Part shown: positions 12,801 to 21,736 of the stretch, piece by piece
How positions within the stretch are numbered: the first letter of the stretch is position 1
Layout: the number at the start of each line of letters is the position of its first letter
Source of the DNA: Pseudoalteromonas sp. UG3-2
GTDB lineage: Bacteria > Pseudomonadota > Gammaproteobacteria > Enterobacterales > Alteromonadaceae
Assembly: GCF_037120705.1 (NCBI RefSeq)
Contig: NZ_JAWLJU010000001.1
Span: 372,001 to 436,000, forward strand
Length of the DNA: 64,000 nt
Direction: 5' to 3'
Position numbers and translations under genes: made by a program
Notes under the pieces: generated by a model
What the model saw: the letters and a program-made list of their open reading frames with translations, nothing else
What the model was told of the DNA's origin: nothing
The model's database searches: none

Positions 12801-15800
12801 GGCACCACTACCACCGCTGATGGTGTCGTTGCCATTAAAATCGGTGGCGGTCATATTAATGGTATCACCGCTTAGTGCGCTGGCATTGAGTGTAATAGCA
12901 TTAGTAATTGCACTACCGAATGCATTAGAAATCGTAACCGCGTTACCATTGGAATCAAAGTTATCGGTCAATGAAATATTGAAGATACTGTTGGTTCCAA
13001 TCGCCAAGTTTTCGACTTCAGAGACACTGGTGTTGGCGAAGTTAAATGTGCCGCCATCCACTAGTTTTAGCGTTTCAGATCCCGCAGCACCGGTGATCGC
13101 CGAGGTGAAGTTATTTGCAACATTAGCAGCATCAATCGTCACAGTTGCCCCGCTGACCAGCGATAACGTGCCGATATTAGTAAAGCCACCACCGCTTACA
13201 TCCGCGCCATCTGATGCACTCACAGTATCGCCCGTTATAGGATCGCCTACCAACGAGCCATTAAAAGCACTGCCAGCAATATCAAACGTAATTGCATCAG
13301 TTCCAGAGGTTGCAGCTATGGTAGCCGATGCATTAGTGACCGTGATGGTTCTAGTATTGGTATTGTCATCACCTACTGAATAATTTTCTATGCCATTGAG
13401 CGTTGTAAAGTCGCCATCACCACTGATGTTTATGGTCTCTGATCCAGTTGCAGTAATAGTGCCGGTAAATGCAGCGTTCTGTACTGGCGTCATTGTGACC
13501 GAAGCACCACTGACTACTGTCAAATTAACGATATTCGCTATTGACCCGCCAGATATATTTGCTCCAGAAGACATTGATAGCGTATCAGCTGTTGTACCAT
13601 CACCAGTAAGTGTACCAGTGTATGTAAGCGTCCCAACGTTAAATGTGACGGCATCTGTTGAAGACGCAGCTGTTACTGAGGTGCCCGCATCCCCAACTGT
13701 AACCGTTCTGCTGTTAGTCGATGAGTTTCCAACCGAGAAGCTCTCGACATTAGCAAGCGTAGTAAAGTCACCGTTGCCGGTGATATTAATGGTTTCAGTG
13801 CCTGCTGCTACGATGGTGCCGCCAAATAGAGCAGGCTGAGAGGCCGTCATTGACACGGTTGCACCACTGGCCAATGTCAGATTCTCAAAATTAGAGACTG
13901 TAGCACCTGCGATACTGGCTCCAGAGCTCATTGACAATGTGTCTGTGCCACTCGAGCCGTTTAGCGTGCCCGCTGTGGTGAAAGCTCCAACATCTATGGT
14001 GTCATTGCCACTACTACCCACAATCGTCTGACCCGCAGCCCCCAAAGTGACCGTATTGGCCTGACCTAAGTAGTACACTTCAATCGCACTGGATGCGGTA
14101 AACCCATCGTTGGCAACGGCAATTAAAATGCTCTCAGTACCACTACCTGTGATTGAGCTAAAGGTGTCGTGTTGAACCTCCGTAATGGTAATTGTGGAAT
14201 TATTTTCAACTGTAAGTGTTTCAAACCCACTTATAGTGGCATTGGAGATATTAGAGCCGTTTGCCATTTGCAGCACATCAGTACCGCTACCACCTGAGAG
14301 TGTCCCGGTCGCGGTTATTGCCCCGGTAATAACCGTGTCATTGCCACTACTACCGGTAATGTTCTGTCCGGAGCTCCCCATAGTGATCGAAAATGCCGCG
14401 TCGAGTACGTATGTTTCAATGTCACTGTCAGCTGAAATAACCCCGTTTCCATCAGCGCTACTGAGCGTGAATTGATTGGTGCCTGCACCATTTATGGTGG
14501 TAAATGATTCGTGTTGAGACTCCGTCAATGTGATTGATGCGCCACTGTCGGGTGTAAGTGTCTCAAAGTTGGTTAATGAAGTAAGGTTTGCAAGATTAGT
14601 ACCCGTTGGTACTGACAATATATCTGTGCCGCCACCACCATCTGCCGTAGAGCCTGTGGTATGGCTGGCATCTACAATAGTAAGTGTTTCATCTTCGCTG
14701 GAAAAGGTAATAGCGGGTGTAAGATTAGTGCCATTGGTGGTATCAAATGCAGCTGCACTCGATGATGCCGCTGTGGTGTTGCTTACACTCACAGTTGCAG
14801 TTCGAGTTGCACTATTGGTCGAGCCATCATTGATCACAACCGTCACTGTACGCGTCGTTTCATTTGGCGTACTGGATGTGTTGTTATAGGTGACGGCTTG
14901 CAAGAAGGTAGCAACTTCGGCAGCCGTTGCAGTGGCTCCGGTAATAGAAATTGTATCTTGAAGTGTAATGTCCGACGCGCCAGACACACCCGTCAGTGCG
15001 TTTTGCGCTGCCGCTGTTACGTTTAGCCCTTCAGATGACCCATCTTGGTCATTGGTCAGTGTAATTGTTATGGTTTTTAGTGTATCACTGTCCGCTTCAG
15101 TGACCGATGCACTGCTGGCGATATTAACTACACCATTCCCCTCTGAAAAACTCACGCTGTTATCATTATCACCGGTGCCAGAGTTCAGATCAACTTCAGG
15201 TGCGGTATTGGACGTACTAAAGTTATAAGTGGTGTCGTCACTGATCCCTGTAAAGTCATTGGTAGCGGTAGCGGTATCTGTTACCGCGCCCGAGTCAATT
15301 CGTATTGCGTAAGTTCGATTACCTGTTAGGTCACTGGCTGGGTTTAAATAGACTTTATCACCTGTGTAACTTACCAAGCCCGGAGCCGGTGAAGTGGTTT
15401 CACCACCACTGTTTGCTGTAACACTAAATACGGCAAAATCGCTATTGTCTGTGACGTTGCGAATGGTGATATTACCGCTACCAAGTGCAATATTTTCATT
15501 GAAGTCAATAACGATGTCATTACTAACAGACACATTGGTTGCGTTATCCAGTGGTGTTGAGTTTGTGCTATCGAACGTAGGGGCGGTATTGTCGACTACA
15601 GCCGCTGTAAAAACAACATTTTGCAGACCGATTGAATGACCATCAGTCGAATTAGCAAAACTCATGGTAAAAGAGTTTATTACATCCCAGTCAGCTGGAC
15701 TTAACGTGGTTGTTTGGTCAGATAACTCTGGATCATTTGATGCGATGCTCACAGACGTACCGTCATCTGGAGTAAATATATAATTACCGTGATCTGCTGG

Positions 15801-16130
15801 AGGACTAAAGTTTCCTATGTCAAACTGTGTGATGCTTACTGGGGCACTAAAACTAACTGTCCAAGTGTCTGTATTTGTGGATGAGCCAAAATTAAGATAA
15901 TTGGAGTCCATCTGGATATTGTTACCCGTGCTTTGTGTCGCAGTTAAGGTAATATCATCAACGGTTAAGGTGACAGTCGGTGTTCCACTGCCCGAAATAT
16001 TGGAATTTGTAAATGTATAAGTTCCTGCCATGACACCTGAGCTAAACAGCGATGTTCCGATAAGTAATAATTTAGTACAATCACTTACGCTTTTAGCGCT
16101 AGTCAAAAACTGTTTATGATTAAAATACAT
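858..16130 (-). CDS. Giant Ig/cadherin-like repeat surface protein with GlyGly-CTERM-like segment and C-terminal outer-membrane beta-barrel
   Basis: The product is about 5,090 residues and probably an adhesin or matrix protein. The longest frame opens at 16136, but TAGGGA sits only at a workable distance from the second ATG at 16130, so that start is preferred. Visible in order: signal peptide (cleavage after VMA, about residue 35); Big_5-like Ig domain (about 185-310); a low-complexity beta-rich region; RTX-like glycine/aspartate repeats (about 1090-1130); a 14-copy Ig-like array of 104-residue units (about 1680-3140); cadherin/tandem-95 and He_PIG-type domains; an HYR domain; a Calx-beta domain; a thrombospondin type 3 stretch ([13 protein letters not shown]); a choice-of-anchor-like region; two more cadherin-like units. 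The C-terminus has a GlyGly-CTERM-like tail (GSMGG, hydrophobic, RRRK), then a signal-like segment ending ANA, then a 177-residue beta-barrel ending in phenylalanine. Ca2+ binding is inferred from the acidic repeats. Confidence 0.9.
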   Translation of the reverse strand: MYFNHKQFLTSAKSVSDCTKLLLIGTSLFSSGVMAGTYTFTNSNISGSGTPTVTLTVDDITLTATQSTGNNIQMDSNYLNFGSSTNTDTWTVSFSAPVSITQFDIGNFSPPADHGNYIFTPDDGTSVSIASNDPELSDQTTTLSPADWDVINSFTMSFANSTDGHSIGLQNVVFTAAVVDNTAPTFDSTNSTPLDNATNVSVSNDIVIDFNENIALGSGNITIRNVTDNSDFAVFSVTANSGGETTSPAPGLVSYTGDKVYLNPASDLTGNRTYAIRIDSGAVTDTATATNDFTGISDDTTYNFSTSNTAPEVDLNSGTGDNDNSVSFSEGNGVVNIASSASVTEADSDTLKTITITLTNDQDGSSEGLNVTAAAQNALTGVSGASDITLQDTISITGATATAAEVATFLQAVTYNNTSSTPNETTRTVTVVINDGSTNSATRTATVSVSNTTAASSSAAAFDTTNGTNLTPAITFSSEDETLTIVDASHTTGSTADGGGGTDILSVPTGTNLANLTSLTNFETLTPDSGASITLTESQHESFTTINGAGTNQFTLSSADGNGVISADSDIETYVLDAAFSITMGSSGQNITGSSGNDTVITGAITATGTLSGGSGTDVLQMANGSNISNATISGFETLTVENNSTITITEVQHDTFSSITGSGTESILIAVANDGFTASSAIEVYYLGQANTVTLGAAGQTIVGSSGNDTIDVGAFTTAGTLNGSSGTDTLSMSSGASIAGATVSNFENLTLASGATVSMTASQPALFGGTIVAAGTETINITGNGDFTTLANVESFSVGNSSTNSRTVTVGDAGTSVTAASSTDAVTFNVGTLTYTGTLTGDGTTADTLSMSSGANISGGSIANIVNLTVVSGASVTMTPVQNAAFTGTITATGSETINISGDGDFTTLNGIENYSVGDDNTNTRTITVTNASATIAATSGTDAITFDIAGSAFNGSLVGDPITGDTVSASDGADVSGGGFTNIGTLSLVSGATVTIDAANVANNFTSAITGAAGSETLKLVDGGTFNFANTSVSEVENLAIGTNSIFNISLTDNFDSNGNAVTISNAFGSAITNAITLNASALSGDTINMTATDFNGNDTISGGSGADTIRPGGGTDSMTGNAGNDNFVGSATDLNGDTIADLSIGDIVTVTGVTGLTTSNVRFNGTSVLQIDTNATDFSAVEISLSLTNAPGNNLGFSVADNNGNTEITFITPNDVPVFSNLNGGGTFVENGSAVVIDSNVLVADTELDALNTGAGNYDGASLTITRNGGANSQDVFGNNGSLGTLTEGNTFTYNAATVGTVTTNSSGTLVLTFNSSATSAIVDSVLQNITYQNSSEAPPASVTLDFTFNDGTANSTGTNQATINITAQNDAPTDISLSNTTVNQSATGAGANIGILSTSDVDTSDSHTYSLVSAGSSASGTCSADTDNASFQINGSILETQAALNGGTYVVCLQTNDATTTFQKAFTITVNDDVAPDAPSTPNLDAGSDTGPSNSDNITNDTTPTLSGTAESGATVTLYSDQVGGGATVIGTGTATGGNWQITTSALTAGLVHGISAKATDADSNESTSSGSLSVTIDTTAPSAPSTPDLSASSDTGSSNTDNITNDTTPTFTGTGTTGDTVTLISNVDGTVGSAVVSGGTWTITSSELTSGAQTISARAMDTAGNTVDSAGLSVTIDTNVSAPTITTPIEGDGKVNAAEDNDVLITGSGADANVTVSVSITDGSATLSQNVTSDGSGNWTISGSEFNVSGFTNGDLTISASQTDNAGNTSSAASTTITLDNAAPSAPSITTPIEGDGLVNAAEDADVLIAGTGAEAGNSVTVTIHDGANSLSRTVTADNTGAWTISGSEFDVSTFNNGTLTVSVSQSDSAGNTSSAASTTITLDNAAPSAPSITTPIEGDGVVNAAEDADVLIAGTGAEAGNNVTVTIHDGANSLSRTVTADNTGAWTIIGSEFDVSTFNNGTLTVSASQSDSVGNTSNAASTTVTLDNAAPSAPSITTPIEGDGLINAAEDADVLIAGTGAEAGNNVTVTIHDGANSLSRTITADNTGAWTISGSEFDVSTFNNGTLTVSVSQSDSAGNTSSAASTTITLDNAVPSAPSITTPIEGDDVVNAAEDADVLIAGTSAEAGASVTVIIDDGANSVSRTVTADNTGAWTISGSEFDVSTFNNGTLTVSASQSDSAGNTSSAASTTITLDNTAPSAPSITTPIEGDGLVNAAEDADVLIAGTGAEAGNSVTVTIDDGANSVNRTVTADNTGAWTISGSEFDVSTFNNGTLTVSTSQSDSAGNTSSAASTTITLDNTAPSAPSITTPIEGDGLVNAAEDADVLIAGTGAEAGNSVTVTVDDGANSSSRTVTADNTGAWTISGSEFDVSTFNNGTLTVSASQSDSAGNTSSAASTTITLDNAAPSAPSITTPIEGDGLVNAAEDADVLIAGTGAEAGNSVTVTIHDGANSLSRTVTADNTGAWTISGSEFDVSTFNNGTLTVSASQSDSAGNTSSAASTTITLDNAAPSAPSITTPIEGDDVVNAAEDADVLIAGTAAEADASVTVTIDDGANSLSRTVTADNTGAWTISGSEFDVSTFNNGTLTVSVSQSDSAGNTSSAASTTITLDNAAPSAPSITTPIEDDDVVNAAEDADVLIAGTGAEADASVTVTIDDGANSLSRTVTADNTGVWTISGSEFDVSTFNNGTLTVSVSQSDSADNTSSAASTTITLDNAAPSAPSITTPIEGDDVVNAAEDADVLIAGTSAEAGASVTVTIDDGANSVSRTVTADNTGAWTISGSEFDVSTFNNGTLTVSASQSDSAGNTSSAASTSITLDNAAPSAPSITTPIEGDGLINAAEDADVLIAGTGAEADARVTVTIHDGANSLSRTVTADNTGAWTISGNEFDVSTFNNGTLTVTATQTDSAGNTSSAANTTITLDNAAPSAPSITTPIAGDGLVNAAEDADVLITGIGAEAGNSVTVTIDDGANSLSRTVTADNTGEWSISGSEFDVSAFNNGTLTVSATQTDSAGNTSSAGSTTITLDNSAPSALSITTPIEGDDLINETEDSDVLIEGSGAEAQNSVTVTIDDGVNSLSRTVTADNNGAWTISGSEFDVSTFTNGTLTVTASQSDASGNTSSSANTTVTLDNSAPEGITASIDQELINADNETSFSFTLTGLESTGSFTYEISDGNTSVTNSSAIEITSTTQQETDIDVTSLGEGTLTLSVIVSDDVGNNSDTVTDTVTKQYNVAPVLSGSPDTSVDEDSVYDFTPTLTDPDSDDTHTYSIVNKPDWAEFDTQTGQLTGTPEDSDVGTTSDIEISVTDGTDSDTLAAFSIEVINTNDAPIGQDVSFTIDEGGSLSKDSENGLLSLASDDDLDSNDSLTVVKDTDPQYGTLTLNADGSFEYIHSGGEDSTDSFTYRVEDSENASSPIYTVTINTTAIEDAPTAVNDTLTTLEDASNSVNVLLNDSDPENNMVASSVTIKTQPTKGQLSVTNGVVTFTPTANANGEDSFTYTVKDSTQAESNEATVSINITPVNDLPVAANFTPNIDEDTAKSALAVRASATDVEDINPTGTITLESQPTIGQAEVDLDNGTITYTPNANETGSDSFTYSILDSEGGKSNIATISVNIGAVNDRPIAANDEVTTEEDTETTLAILANDSDVEDQGFESSAIVLEDKGDGAGNYELADVTVGADGLLNITPKQDQNGMLTFTYTVDDSEGLRSEPAMVTVNITAVNDAPVAEDNTAQLLEDGNIEINVLGNDSDVDSQLNASSVAIVSQPQGGTLQLLASGNIVYTPIANFFGNDAFTYTVQDAEGLVSNLATVNITVTSVNDAPVISGTPLTSASEDEAYSFTPTATDTDNDPLIFSVSSLPIWATFDDITGTISGTPIEGQDGTYSDIVITVSDGQVDASLPAFAITVSPVNDAPSISGTPSANVNQDEDYSFTPTASDVDSENLVFAIENAPVWASFDSTTGSLSGTPVREDVGTYSNIIISVSDGELEASLPAFEIVVAPVNAAPIANNMQRSVLEDGTTSFTADVRDADGDTLTMELVSQPQSGVVQIQGTVFTYTPLPNFNGTDVFTYTVSDNEFKSNTASVTMTVTSVNDVPTAVDDSFTFDAVPSNQYILPVLDNDVDPDGTELRIIGAKASIGSAFIANNTLTYEAVQNTQGPIVVTYLIEDEGKARAKANANITINETGAGSAPTITAPSDLTVDATGLFTKVNLGTAVAVDSSGNSLPVSLVRGTPIFAPGSHIVYWQTSDNEGLQATASQNLNVNPLVSLQKDSRVAEDRSHSIQVYLNGPAPSYPVTVPYTVSGTADSTDHDLQSGEVIINSGTSATISFNIFADGVSEGNETIVVSLDDTLNRGATFSSTITIVEENVAPNLTTAILQNNEERSLITASDEQVTIEAQVSDPNPNDLVSVTWQPDAELVNVSNDPFVFEFNPANIPAGIYKVRVTATDNAQPSLSTSRNVFVEVVPSLAPLTGEDSDGDLIPDDQEGYSDDDEDGIPDFMDAITDCNVIQEQALESNQFLVEGDPGVCLRKGATVPQNNTGGLQLLEEELPSDPSASNAGGIFDFIATGLPQPGDVYSIVLPQRQPIPLNAVYRKLISGEWRDFVTGDGNELLSTTGEPGFCPPPGSNQWTAGLAEGDWCVQLRIVDGGPNDDDGVANGSIVDPGGIAVAVSDNTQPEASPDSVTIVSGQEVVIDVLENDSDADNDTLTITGATVDFGDVTIENNQLRYLPPANFIGDATIQYSVTDSQGGSANSTAVVSIVVNQPPQTVNDTASSNGSELVIDVLANDSDPEGGALSLVAATAEQGTAKVNMDGTLSYKPNSGFEGVDTIVYTVKDEFGATSEGLVSVTVTLKQVTQVENSSSGSMGGMVLLLMSALVIRRRKAVLPAFALVTTSCLLSSQANAADWQLTATAGQSEADSQIASAGLDITAVDDKSNSWSIGAFYELLPSWQVGLRYIDLGQGSVEFSGLSENPEQTQQQLSRVAPVLPEGPALQFNYINTLTGKLSGKAFLGAFNWDYRVNSVRDGRFSTRYEDSGTSGYVGAGLAYQVTSSLSLGVEYSKYFISANDVDDVSLSLSVQF
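6722..11085 (-). repeat. Tandem array of 14 Ig-like units of 312 bp
   Basis: The period is exactly 312 bp (104 residues), as seen from the recurring gatcaac at 7254, 7566 and 7878. Each unit carries [39 protein letters not shown] and a TLDN end. The first unit in protein order and the last are the most diverged; the central ones are nearly identical in DNA. Such an array is prone to recombination and copy-number change, and to assembly collapse. Confidence 0.95.
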
Positions 16131-16343
16131 TGCCATTCCCTACTAAAAACCAATTATTACTAATTTCTACAGCCGCTTTTATAACGTTACCCCAGAAATT
16201 CTGTTCTTTAGTCAGATATTGCTTATTTAACAAATCATTAAGCTAAGTAAGCAATATTTGTCTTGTAGTTTGCGGCCATTAGGCCAAACTACTACCAATT
16301 ATCTGATTCACAACTGTGAATAAATCTCTATCATGAGCTGACC

Positions 16344-16949
16344 TTAAGATCTGGGAGGATACGCTCCTTGCAATGCAATCAACCAGTTTACTGGTAAAAC
16401 CGGGTTCACGATATTTACTGGGGCGCTTGAACCAGCGGTTCCGACTACCACATTCCCACTAATCGTCCCCCCCTGAATATCAAGTCCTTGGATGTCCACA
16501 GTGTTAAAGCCCAACCCTTCCTTTACAAAAGCGGGACTCGGATTCGCACCAAAATAAGAGCTATCATCTGGCGTGCCTATGTTGGCCGTATTTGTAGCGA
16601 CTTTAAAAGAACCACTGGCAGGTTGGCTTGCTGTCTGTACAAACTGAGCGGGATGATCATGTGTTGGTAATTGCGAAAAGCTCAAGATGACATACTCTCT
16701 ACCCTGCTTAATGCCTTGTCGGTATTCTTGTCCGCCAATCATAGTGCCTTGCCCCACCGGGCTACGGCCGCGTAAGTCTGGTATGCCAAAAGTAGTGCGA
16801 GCGTCACCACCATATGTAGTCCCTACTAACGAAAAGAGTGCTTGATTTTGTGCAATTGAATAAAGCTGGCCTAAACACATCGCCCAGTTTTCAATAGTAA
16901 AAGTGCCGGCAAATGTAGACAAAGAGCCAATATACGGTTCAGTAGCCAT
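16344..16949 (-). CDS. Phage tail-collar domain protein (microcystin-dependent protein family)
   Basis: This 201-residue protein has the tail-collar signature: EPYIGSLSTFAGTF, NWAMCLGQLY, a stretch around ALFSLVGTTYGGD, FGIPDLRGRSPVGQG, and LPTHDH. The family is found in tail fibres and in stand-alone chromosomal proteins of unclear, probably extracellular or structural, role. AAGGA lies 7 nt before the ATG. No other phage structural gene is nearby, so this is not a prophage. It sits between the giant surface-protein gene and an unknown gene, all on the same strand, but gaps of 100-200 bp leave co-transcription open. The C-terminal third, rich in Gly, Val and Asn, is specific to this protein. 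Confidence 0.85.
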   Translation of the reverse strand: MATEPYIGSLSTFAGTFTIENWAMCLGQLYSIAQNQALFSLVGTTYGGDARTTFGIPDLRGRSPVGQGTMIGGQEYRQGIKQGREYVILSFSQLPTHDHPAQFVQTASQPASGSFKVATNTANIGTPDDSSYFGANPSPAFVKEGLGFNTVDIQGLDIQGGTISGNVVVGTAGSSAPVNIVNPVLPVNWLIALQGAYPPRS

Positions 16950-17084
16950 GTTAATTCCTTATCATTCTTTAATCGTATTGTGTTGCGGCAAACCTGACTG
17001 ATAAGCGCAAATAACGCTGTTACCGCAGCTTAGCGAACTATCGCCATTACTACTTAAAACTTCATACCACTTAGTCGTTCAATC

Positions 17085-17588
17085 TTACGAATCTATGTCT
17101 GGATCTGAAATTGCTTCCACTACCCCCTCGGGCCCATGGGGACAAAACACCGGGGGAATAAAAAATTCAGGCAATGACACTTTACGCGCTTCACCAGATA
17201 AGACTTTATCCAAACACACCGTACCTAATTCATTTATACTCAATTGCAATTCAGCGTCGTCCTCAGTGCTAGGGAAGCGCCAATACAGTTCAGTCGTCTT
17301 GTAGCGTAATAAGGCCATCTGTTCGAACGTGTCAAAATCAGTTGGCGTATCGCAATGCCTATCATGAATATTTTCCAATCGCTGTTGGCCCATAAACTGC
17401 ACCAACAAGTCGCCCATACCAGGGATCGCAATAACACCACATTCTCCGCTGGCTAAAGTAAGCTCACCACTCCCTTCCTTTTGAGCAACTCGAGTGGCTT
17501 TATCTGCTTCTGGGTAACAACCACCATTAAAAGGGTAGATAAGCAACTCATAATCATATCGATTAGTAAGTTTGATCTTTATGTTCAT
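17085..17588 (-). CDS. Hypothetical protein
   Basis: The product is not recognised (167 residues from the chosen start). The start at 17588 (MNIKIKLTN) has GAG 6 nt upstream and removes a Cys-rich leader that does not look like a signal peptide; the frame is open to another ATG at 17663. The protein is acidic and soluble, with no membrane segment, and ends in a Pro/Asp-rich tail (PHGPEGVVEAISDPDIDS). It lies between the formyltransferase and the tail-collar gene on the same strand. A link with the tail-collar protein is possible from position alone. Confidence 0.6.
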   Translation of the reverse strand: MNIKIKLTNRYDYELLIYPFNGGCYPEADKATRVAQKEGSGELTLASGECGVIAIPGMGDLLVQFMGQQRLENIHDRHCDTPTDFDTFEQMALLRYKTTELYWRFPSTEDDAELQLSINELGTVCLDKVLSGEARKVSLPEFFIPPVFCPHGPEGVVEAISDPDIDS

Positions 17589-17745
17589 ATCTGTCTCGCT
17601 TCTCCAGTTATAATCGAGCATAGTTGAACAACAGGATTGAAAAATATCTGGGTATGAATACATCGCTACCGCTATCGTATCCTTCGCACTAAGCTAGTTA
17701 AAAAATAGTTTGCATTACCATTTATTCAATTGATCTCAAACAAGC

Positions 17746-18690
17746 TTAAACAACATTGTTGTAATTGGTTAAATCCAATCCAGGGTCCAGTGCAAACAAG
17801 ATTGCTACCCTATAACCGTCAAATGCACCTTGTTGACACGCAACTAAATCCAATCGAACAGCACCATCGATTGTTTTTACTACCAGGCCCGCTTTTTGCT
17901 CCAACTCAATAATTGTGCCTGCACGAATGCCTCTCAATTGACTTTGGACTTTGGTAGCTTGCAACACTTGAAAAACATCTTGTCTAAACTCAAAATACGC
18001 ACTATATGACTCTGTATTTCCAGCTCTAGCCATATTCACAATATCGGTCGCGCTATGCTCTGCCCAGTTAATCATTAGATCAGACTGCTGCAGGTTTGGC
18101 GCCCGATTGATTCCCTTCCCTACTTGCTCTTGCCACCTTAAGTTCCCTTCCAGTATCCCTTGATAATATTGTGATACTAAGCTAGGCAGGGCCTGAGAAA
18201 CTTTTTGAAACAAACATTTGCTGGTGTCAAAGGGGTGGATATCTATCGCAATGTCGAGGCCAACATCTCCACTATCCAGCTCCTCAACTACCTTATGAAG
18301 CGTAAGTTTCGTTGTTATCTCACCATTTCGTAGTTGCCAATAAATTGGCTGAGGGCCTCGGTACTCAGGTAAGGGGCTTGGGTGGATATTAACCAAATCA
18401 CCATTGAAGTAGTTAATGAGTTGCGACTGTATTTTATGCCTGAAAAAATACACGAGCCCATGATTTATTTGGAGTTTATCAAACTCAGCAAGCATCGAGT
18501 CACTTGCCTGGTGACTATAGCTTAGCGTGGTAATATTATTTTGCTCCAACCAAAGTTGAAGTTGCTGCAAGTCTGGGTTAGGTTGAGCATCAACAAGTAC
18601 CACACAGCCAAGCGCGTCTTCTTGTTGTAAAAAGTGTATAGCAGGAAGGCTCAGACAGCTCCCCGTAAACACGGCAAACTTAGGTATCAT
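17746..18690 (-). CDS. Formyltransferase family protein (methionyl-tRNA formyltransferase-like)
   Basis: The 314-residue protein has the N10-formyl-THF transferase catalytic triad: Asn and His in NIHPSPLPEYRGPQPIYW and Asp in ELDSGD. A C-terminal domain follows. The N-terminus is less like housekeeping Fmt, and the genomic partner is a methyltransferase rather than def, so it probably formylates an amino group on a sugar or peptide rather than Met-tRNA; that is inference. Its ATG overlaps the TGA of the upstream methyltransferase by 4 nt (ATGA), so the two are translationally coupled. Confidence 0.8.
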   Translation of the reverse strand: MIPKFAVFTGSCLSLPAIHFLQQEDALGCVVLVDAQPNPDLQQLQLWLEQNNITTLSYSHQASDSMLAEFDKLQINHGLVYFFRHKIQSQLINYFNGDLVNIHPSPLPEYRGPQPIYWQLRNGEITTKLTLHKVVEELDSGDVGLDIAIDIHPFDTSKCLFQKVSQALPSLVSQYYQGILEGNLRWQEQVGKGINRAPNLQQSDLMINWAEHSATDIVNMARAGNTESYSAYFEFRQDVFQVLQATKVQSQLRGIRAGTIIELEQKAGLVVKTIDGAVRLDLVACQQGAFDGYRVAILFALDPGLDLTNYNNVV

Positions 18691-19940
18691 CGTTCTGCTC
18701 CCGCAACTTTAACGGGCACAAAACCAGGCAGGCCACTCAGTTGATAATAAAACTGTACTGTATCGCCGCTACTGGCAACAAAGTGGGTGTGTTCAATGTC
18801 TTTTGGTTTTAAATCAATATAGATACTGGTATCTGGCTTTGGATGGGTAATGCCGGAGTCATACTGGCCTACTTTTTCTTGCGCAAACGTCTCCACATCG
18901 GCATAGATGGCAAAAATACGCTGACTCATATCGGCAATGCCAGTGGGCAATACAATTTGATTTGCTGGGATCACTTTAACACCATCTTGTAATTCCAGCT
19001 CTTGCATGTTTAACAGTGTCGACTTATTGATGCTTAAGATTTCACCAAGCTCCACTCTGTCTTGCAAAGCGTCTTGCAACATATGCTCAGAATGACTGTA
19101 TTCAGCTTGTTTCCACTGTTGGTTAAACTCGGTTTCACCTAGCACCATCATTCCTTTTACAGAGACATTTTGTGGGATCAACCAACCGTCTAATGCCAAA
19201 AATTGCACTAAATGCTTGGCAATACTGAGCTGCCCTTCTTTGGTAAAGCCATGTTGCATGGCTTCTAGCACCAAAAGGTCGATGGCATCTTCAGGCTTAT
19301 ATTCTGTGGCATCGGCCTCTTCAATGTGCACCACAAATGAGTCCAGGTTGAGGTCGCTAACTAACTGGCGCAAAGACATGACAGCGCCAGGGTGGGCATC
19401 CACTAACACCACTTGGATCTGCTGCTTGGTGAACAATTGATGATGTAGGTAATAACTCAGTAACGGCAATAATAGCGGTGCAAATGGGCCACAGGCTGGA
19501 TAAACAATGTTTATTTGTTTTTTATTCTTGAGCATGCCACGAATAGCCTGATCTATCCCTCTTGCATAACCTTGAATGCGGTAAACATCTTTGATGGTGT
19601 GTTTGCAGTTATTTGGAGACATAATCAGCCCGGTGGCCGAAATATACTGTTTGGTTAGTAGCTCTTGTGATAACTCTGCAAACGCCATTGACTGCACTGC
19701 GTGATCATACATGCACTCAAAGGCCGTCACTAACTGCGAGTGAGTTGCTTTAGTCTCAGACAAAACCAACGACATTGTCGCAACAAAGCTCTTCTGTAGT
19801 AATTGTTGTCGTTGTGATACCGAAAGCTTAGCTTGAAGCATTGACTGCAGCTGAGTGCGAATTGAATGTTTAAGTAGGTCATCTACTTGCGGATCGATAA
19901 ACTCAGGCGCAAGTGCACCTGACTGCTTTTGTTGTTCCAC
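18687..19940 (-). CDS. Class I SAM-dependent methyltransferase, PRMT-like
   Basis: The 417-residue protein starts at GTG with GAGGGG 9 nt upstream. A helical N-terminal region of about 140 residues precedes a Rossmann methyltransferase core. INIVYPACGPFAPLLLPL is motif I, VVLVDAHPGA the acidic end of strand 2, and DLLVLEAMQHGFTKEGQ resembles the double-E loop of protein arginine methyltransferases. A beta-rich C-terminal part follows, as in that family. The substrate is unknown. It is first gene of a coupled pair with the formyltransferase, which suggests both modify one product. Confidence 0.7.
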   Translation of the reverse strand: MEQQKQSGALAPEFIDPQVDDLLKHSIRTQLQSMLQAKLSVSQRQQLLQKSFVATMSLVLSETKATHSQLVTAFECMYDHAVQSMAFAELSQELLTKQYISATGLIMSPNNCKHTIKDVYRIQGYARGIDQAIRGMLKNKKQINIVYPACGPFAPLLLPLLSYYLHHQLFTKQQIQVVLVDAHPGAVMSLRQLVSDLNLDSFVVHIEEADATEYKPEDAIDLLVLEAMQHGFTKEGQLSIAKHLVQFLALDGWLIPQNVSVKGMMVLGETEFNQQWKQAEYSHSEHMLQDALQDRVELGEILSINKSTLLNMQELELQDGVKVIPANQIVLPTGIADMSQRIFAIYADVETFAQEKVGQYDSGITHPKPDTSIYIDLKPKDIEHTHFVASSGDTVQFYYQLSGLPGFVPVKVAGAER

Positions 19941-20315
19941 GATGGTAAGCCCCTCAAATCCTTGACAACAAGCAAAATGTTAACTCGCTTGTTAATAACA
20001 AATAAACGCTGTAAGTACAGCTTAACCTGTAACAACATCTAGCTTATTAGTTCAGATCAATTTAAATCATAAAAAAACAAAAGATAAACAAATAAAAATC
20101 ATTTTATACAAAAATGTAAAATCTTGAATTGAACAAAAACAGAGCGCTTGCTCTCACGGTTAAACCCACTCACCTTAAAGCTTGGGCGCTAAAAAGTGCA
20201 GTATCTTACAGTGACTATAACTGGAACGCGCTAACTTGAATATTATGGTTTGTTTTCTTAAAAAAGCTATTACAGCCAATTACACTGAATGGTATCGAAA
20301 TTGAGCCTAAACCGC
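19941..20315. other. Intergenic interval upstream of the methyltransferase
   Basis: No gene is seen. The stretch is very AT-rich around 20060-20130 and includes TATAAA on the minus strand, so it probably holds the promoter of the methyltransferase-formyltransferase pair. No clear operator or terminator was found. Confidence 0.4.
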
Positions 20316-21348
20316 TTATGCAGCAGGATACATGTTTATATACTGCACGACTCTGGGCTCGTCGGCGTGATTAGGGCTACTGCCATGAGGCAAAAACTGA
20401 TGCCAAACAATTAAGCTACCAGCCTTTGCCACAGTGGGCTTTACCGGCCATTTAGACCAGTTTTGATCCTGAGGGTTGCAGCCCTCGGGCAAACCTTGAT
20501 ACTAAGATTCGAGTTGGTGATGAAACCCTGGCACACAACTGAAAGCGCCGCCATCGGCAGTAACGTCATTAAGGTAAATCAAACCCTGAGTTGCAAATCT
20601 CAACGGCTTATTAAAATTGATATCCCAGTGCAGGTGAGGCCCGGGAAAGTGCCAGGTATTGGTTTCGGGTGGGTTAAAGCCCATTCTGTCGCTACTGCAT
20701 TGGAGATTATGGTTTTGCCAAAGCGCTGCAAACACTGCACGGACTTTAAGGGATTGTTTTATCTGAGTTTGGATGGCATGTTCAAAGCTTTGCACCATTA
20801 TCCCTCGCCGTTTTTCACCACCCTGATACCAAGTTTCCGGCCGTTTAGGATCAGCGTTAATCTCTTCAAATGCCAGTTCTCTGGCGGCTTGGCAAAGAGT
20901 ACTATCAATGACATTGGAGACAACGAGATAGCCAAAGTCTTGCCAATGTTGCCATTGTGACTGCGTGAGCGTTGCTGGCAATTTTTTTTACGCTACCTTC
21001 GTTACTGCTTAGCGCTTCTTTAAAGTGTGACTCCACCGCTCGATTAATGCTTTGCTTAACCGTCGCGCTTTTTGTTGTTGGCACGCAGTGAGTAACCCAC
21101 TTCTCAAACTCACTAAAGCTTTCACACGAATACAACTTACTAATAGTCGCTTCCAGGCCAACACCAAGCAGATCAGAAACCAATACAATAAGTGACCATT
21201 CCCGATTAGACTTGACGATGTTCGCACCTTGGCCTTTGTTCAGCTGAGCGCTGACAAACATCCGCTTTAGAAAATAGATCCCTGTTTCACCCACGTCATC
21301 AAAACTGGGTAAGTTTTCCACATTTATGGGGTCAACCTCAGTATTCAA
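20316..21348 (-). pseudogene. Phytanoyl-CoA dioxygenase (PhyH) family gene, broken by a frameshift and an amber codon
   Basis: A TTG at 21348 with AAAGGAG 7 nt upstream opens a frame whose first about 122 residues (including SFSEFEKWV) look like the N-terminal extension of longer PhyH proteins. At an A8 run (20982-20989, read on the minus strand) the frame changes. Removing one A would continue directly into LPATLTQSQWQHWQDFGYLV and the PhyH domain. That domain has the first Fe ligands (HWD in HLHWDINF). An in-frame TAG at 20502-20504 then interrupts it. Beyond TAG the same frame continues with WHQFLPHGSS and DEPRVVQYINMYPA, the second Fe-ligand His and the 2-oxoglutarate Arg, to TAA at 20316. 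As it stands neither piece is a complete enzyme. The unbroken pieces are 20905-21348 and 20502-20981. Confidence 0.75.
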
Positions 21349-21736
21349 ATTAAAGCTCCTTTTAGCAGACTTTTTTACGTTTATTTTGCACGCTTAGGCA
21401 TATTCTCCGGTTGTCAAAATCGATTATTAGTGATTATTTAATTCGCAACTTGAGACCAAAAGACCACACTCATTATCAGATAAAAACCGCTAATCTACTG
21501 GGTTAGAAGATGACACAAGCCTGAAACAGCGGGTATTACACTGCATTACAAGCAGCTGTCACGAAATATTCACCAAATGAGCTTTTGTACCTTTTTCAAT
21601 AAATTAGCCGCTAATTTGTACAAATAAAAAACAGACACTGTTTATTTTTTGTTAATATTAAAAATTCTCATACTAGACAACTATTTACAATCCAATTACC
21701 CTATACTGTTAACAAAAAGTAAGAATTAGTGATCGT
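21349..21736. other. Divergent promoter region between the PhyH pseudogene and the kinase gene
   Basis: The AT-rich spacer separates divergent genes. It contains TATACT at 21702-21707, about 30 nt before the kinase ATG, but no well-spaced -35. No reading frame or terminator is seen. Confidence 0.4.

Noticed and set aside
1423..15639. Many other plus-strand frames opposite the giant gene
   Set aside because: All lie antisense to a clearly coding gene with domain structure and lack start signals.
16344..16949. Prophage remnant
   Set aside because: Only a tail-collar protein is present; no capsid, integrase, lysis gene or att site is seen. Stand-alone members of this family are common.
20463..20960. 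Plus-strand frame of 165 codons
   Set aside because: It is antisense to the PhyH pseudogene, whose motifs are plain on the minus strand.
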